From CAWEQO01 sp963811225 (GTDB lineage Bacteria > Chloroflexota > Anaerolineae > Anaerolineales > Anaerolineaceae), in assembly GCA_963811225.1 (NCBI GenBank), contig CAWEQO010000018.1, positions 1-64,000 of the forward strand: a stretch of DNA of 64,000 bases. Reading direction: 5' to 3'. Made by a program: the position numbers and the translations under genes. Every line of letters starts with the position of its first letter. Position 1 is the stretch's first letter. A model generated the notes under the pieces. That model saw only the letters and a program-made list of their open reading frames with translations, was not told where the DNA came from and ran no database searches. This document shows, piece after piece, positions 62,918 through 64,000 of the stretch.

Positions 62918-64000
62918 ATGTTAGAGACCATTTCCCAATCGGACGCCGAGTATGCCTGTGACCTCGTGAGCAGGATTTGCGCCGAGGTGGGACCCGGTTT
63001 TTCCGGCAGCCCGCAGGAGCGGGAACGGGCAGAGGTTCTCAAAAAGGAACTAGAGGCGTATCTGGGACTTGAGAATGTTGCTGTGGAAGAATTCCCGGTT
63101 GCTTCGGGCGCCTTCAAAGATTCGCAGGTGCTGAGCGGCATACTGCTGCTACTCGCTGCCGGATTGAACCTATCCACCGGCCGGCTCTCGAGTGTCGCAC
63201 CATGGATCACGGCTGCGGCTGCACTCCTGATCGCAGCCATCCCGGTGTCGATGCTGATCTTCCAGTTCAGCCTCGGCTACGAACTAACCGATCAATTCTT
63301 CCCTAAGAAGCGTTCGGTCAACGTGATCGGCGCACTGTGCCGGCCCGAAACACAGACGGTCAAGCGGCTGCTGCTGATTGGCGGCCATCATGACAGCGCT
63401 ATGGAAAACACCTGGCTGCGTTATCTCGGCTACGGATTCTTCTTCGCATCTACCACCATGTTCATCGGCATTGTCATGATGCTTGTGATGAGTATGATCC
63501 AGTTGGCAGGCGTGGTCACCGGGAATGGAAATCTGGTTTCAATCGGCACGCTAAAATGAGGCTTTCTGGTCTATCCTATCCTGCCGGCTGCTGGCTTTGT
63601 CCTATTCTTCCATCATGGCAGGAAAAATGGTGGAATTGTGCCAGGCGCAGTCGATAACCTGGCGGCTAGCGCGATTGCCGTGGCGATGTGCCGGTTCTTG
63701 GTAAGAAACCCCGCCTATCTTCCAGTGGATACGGAAATCCGGTTCGTGTCCTTCGGCAGCGAGGAAGTTGGGCTGCGTGGATCGCGGCGTTACGTCGAGC
63801 TGCACTTGGACGAGCTGAAACGCATGGATGCTCGACTGCTCAATTACGAGATGGTCGCCTATCCGGAAATCACCATCCTAACTTCCGATATGAATGGAGT
63901 CGTGAAGAATTCCCCCGAAATGGTGGACAGCCTGATTGCCGCAGCCATACGTGCAGGAGTTCCCTATAAAGTTGCGCCCGCCTCCTACGGCACCGCGACC
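62918..64000 (+). CDS. M28-family metallopeptidase, in-frame stop, 3' end off window
   Basis: This is a zinc aminopeptidase-like protein with internal membrane helices. Metal ligands are visible in order: His and Asp of GGHHDSA, Asp of AVDNLAASA and Glu-Glu of GSEEVGL. The TGA at 63557-63559 interrupts the gene without a frame change: the next codons read GFLVYPILPAAGFVLFFHHG and stay open to the window edge. A TGG-to-TGA change or a base error would explain it. ATG 62918 has AAAGGAG 6 bases upstream. It follows the serine hydrolase by 13 bases. Confidence 0.82.

Overview
The window looks like bacterial chromosome, most likely Chloroflexota (Anaerolineae-like). The inference rests on lipoproteins with long Ala/Pro/Thr/Ser linkers after the lipobox Cys, a MalT-type LuxR regulator, a cadherin-like surface protein that carries an LPKTG motif and its own sortase domain, and a DUF385/F420-type protein. 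No rRNA, tRNA or CRISPR array was seen, so the placement is by gene content only.

Region 1 (about 1-22 kb) is accessory DNA. It starts with a tyrosine recombinase that runs off the left edge. Next to it is a perfect 11-6-11 bp palindrome shaped like a Xer/dif core site, which overlaps the 3' end of an apparently truncated UvrD-like helicase gene. A damaged helicase cassette follows (SF1B helicase, NERD-type protein, SF1A helicase), then a HARE-HTH plus pRiA4b-ORF3 protein, an IS66 remnant, an arsenic island (ArsR and a double-domain ArsM with two matching operators), a zinc/cadmium sensor locus with transporter debris, and an IS5-family element. The region ends in a two-gene operon encoding a 2539-residue beta-propeller/NTPase protein and a 995-residue P-loop NTPase with two C-terminal membrane helices. 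I recognise no described system in this pair; it is the best candidate for something new.

Region 2 (about 22-31 kb, minus strand) is a sugar-utilisation operon: solute-binding lipoprotein, two permeases, a URO-D-like protein, a GH31 alpha-glycosidase and a LacI regulator. A promoter with two overlapping palindromic operators lies upstream. Region 3 (31-38 kb) holds the cadherin/sortase protein, a 38-bp near-perfect hairpin and an MFS transporter.

Region 4 (38-45 kb) is a nucleoside uptake and salvage operon: uridine phosphorylase, BMP lipoprotein, two permeases, a double ATPase and adenosine deaminase. A two-component system follows. Region 5 (47.8-55.7 kb) is a tight cell-surface cluster: a GT2-GtrA-HprK-like fusion, a GT39-type transferase, a phospholipase-C-like phosphoesterase, a membrane protein with beta-rich domains and a GH99-like hydrolase. 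Region 6 (56-64 kb) holds a MalT-like regulator followed by a flavoprotein, small conserved proteins, an alpha/beta hydrolase, a serine hydrolase and an M28 peptidase that runs off the right edge.

Many genes carry single-base indels or one in-frame stop, including genes expected to be maintained. A draft assembly with residual indel errors explains this better than wholesale pseudogenisation, so each broken gene should be checked against reads before being called dead.
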